Positions 63,325 to 64,000 of a stretch of 64,000 bases of DNA are shown piece by piece. How positions within the stretch are numbered: the stretch's first letter is position 1; the number at the start of each line of letters is the position of its first letter. This stretch comes from Alistipes sp. (GTDB taxonomy: Bacteria > Bacteroidota > Bacteroidia > Bacteroidales > Rikenellaceae): assembly GCA_017474235.1 (NCBI GenBank), contig JAFVIB010000018.1, positions 1-64,000 on the forward strand, read 5' to 3'. Under the pieces are notes generated by a model. That model was not told where the DNA came from. It made no database searches and saw only the letters and a list, made by a program, of their open reading frames with translations. A program made the translations under genes and the position numbers.

Positions 63325-64000
63325 ATGAAATTTACAGTATCAAGTTCAGCCCTACTATCGATTCTTTCGATTACAGGCAAAGTTATCAACAACAAGAGTT
63401 CACTTCCTATTCTCGAGCACTTCCTTATGGAGCTTAAGGATGGTGTTTTGCGTGTAACTGCATCAGATTCAGAGACTACACTCATCGGCACATTAGAGGT
63501 TGAGAATGTAGAGCGTGAGGGTATGGTTGCAGCACCTGCGAAGGTTCTTCTCGATGTGCTTAAGGAGTGTTCTGAGATGCCTCTTACATTCGATGTAAAT
63601 GACAATACTTGGGAGATTAAGATTACTTGGCACAGCGGCGGTTCGTCTGTTCCGGGCGCAAACCCTGTAAGCTATCCGACAAATAAGACTCTTGCAGAGG
63701 ACAAGACTGAGATTACTCTCGATGTAGATACCCTTGTGAACGGTATCAACAAGACTATCTTTGCTACTGCTGATGATGATTTCAAGCCTATGATGAACGG
63801 TGTATTCTTCAACATCGAGCAGAGCGGCATTACCTATGTGGCAACAGATGGTCACAAGCTCGTTAAATTTACAACCGAGCACGAGAATAACAGCGCAGCA
63901 TCATTTATCCTTCCAAAGAAGCCTGCAAACCTGCTCAAGGCTCTGCTGCTCAAGGAGGAGGATGATGTTACCGTAAGTTTCGACAAGAGCAATGCTGTAT
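63325..64000 (+). CDS. dnaN: DNA polymerase III beta clamp, 3' end outside window
   Basis: The open frame runs from ATG 63325 (MKFTVSSSALLSILSITGKV) to the window end, giving 225 of about 370-375 residues. The first clamp domain has NNKSSLPILEHFLMELKDGV (about 24-43) and TASDSETTLIG; the second shows FATADDDFKPMMNGVFFNI (about 149-167) and YVATDGHKLVKF. DnaN is the ring that holds replicative polymerase on DNA. It is preceded by AACAGAAAG as a leader and no ribosome site of the GGAGG type, which is common in this phylum. Confidence 0.96.
   Translation, partial: MKFTVSSSALLSILSITGKVINNKSSLPILEHFLMELKDGVLRVTASDSETTLIGTLEVENVEREGMVAAPAKVLLDVLKECSEMPLTFDVNDNTWEIKITWHSGGSSVPGANPVSYPTNKTLAEDKTEITLDVDTLVNGINKTIFATADDDFKPMMNGVFFNIEQSGITYVATDGHKLVKFTTEHENNSAASFILPKKPANLLKALLLKEEDDVTVSFDKSNAV

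Overview
The window is chromosomal DNA of a member of the Bacteroidota, most likely order Bacteroidales. The clues are a starch-type SusC/SusD/SusE locus, many lipoproteins with a Cys directly after the signal peptide, a fimbrillin-like lipoprotein, a small histone H1-like protein, a tmRNA tag ending in YALAA, and promoters of the TTTG-N19/20-TAnnTTTG type. A Rikenellaceae/Alistipes-like source is possible, but I cannot fix family or genus from the sequence alone.

Layout. 0-8.8 kb: housekeeping genes, mostly on the minus strand (maf, an FAH-like protein, lpxB, trmD, an MBL hydrolase, a SIMPL protein, rlmD), with a flavodiiron protein on the plus strand. 8.9-10 kb: intergenic repeats, tRNA-Lys, and a rod-shaped RNA that looks like 6S RNA in front of a membrane-protein gene. 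11-30.6 kb: a starch/maltodextrin utilization region. It holds a large secreted GH13 lipoprotein, a LytS/LytTR two-component system, and a plus-strand operon of MFS sugar transporter, SusC, SusD, SusE-like, SusF-like, two GH13 enzymes and a GH97. Together these would bind starch at the surface, cut it, import the products and finish them to glucose. 30.7-33.2 kb: a dicarboxylate-type symporter, DUF1893, a nitroreductase and a small peptide gene. 33.2-34.1 kb: repeats and tRNA-Asp. 34.2-43.6 kb: rsmD, DUF3822, a RecD-like helicase, mutS, udk, gyrB, ftsE. 43.7-44.7 kb: tmRNA and tandem repeats. 44.7-52.7 kb: feoB with a small Cys-rich partner, then a complete RND efflux operon. 52.8-64 kb: histone-like protein, tyrosine phosphatase, GH78-like enzyme, fimbrillin-like lipoprotein with an upstream small peptide, phosphoesterase, M20 peptidase, glmM, nucleoside phosphorylase and the start of dnaN.

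The most unusual signal is shared by three places. Directly 3' of tRNA-Lys, tRNA-Asp and tmRNA there are arrays of structured direct repeats. Each array carries extra copies of the T-arm end of its own neighbouring RNA gene (TTCGAGCCC, TTCGAGTCCCCT and TCGACTCT respectively), spaced about 250-310 bp apart. This recalls the tRNA-repeat layout of E. coli tyrT, or serial remnants of integration at tRNA 3' ends; I know of no described system that fits all three. Other points are a family of about 45-residue peptides seen twice (33.05 and 55.93 kb), a hairpin repeat whose stem covaries between two copies, a G9 tract inside the sensor kinase gene, a MITE-like element, and an FAH-family protein that seems to have lost its metal ligands.
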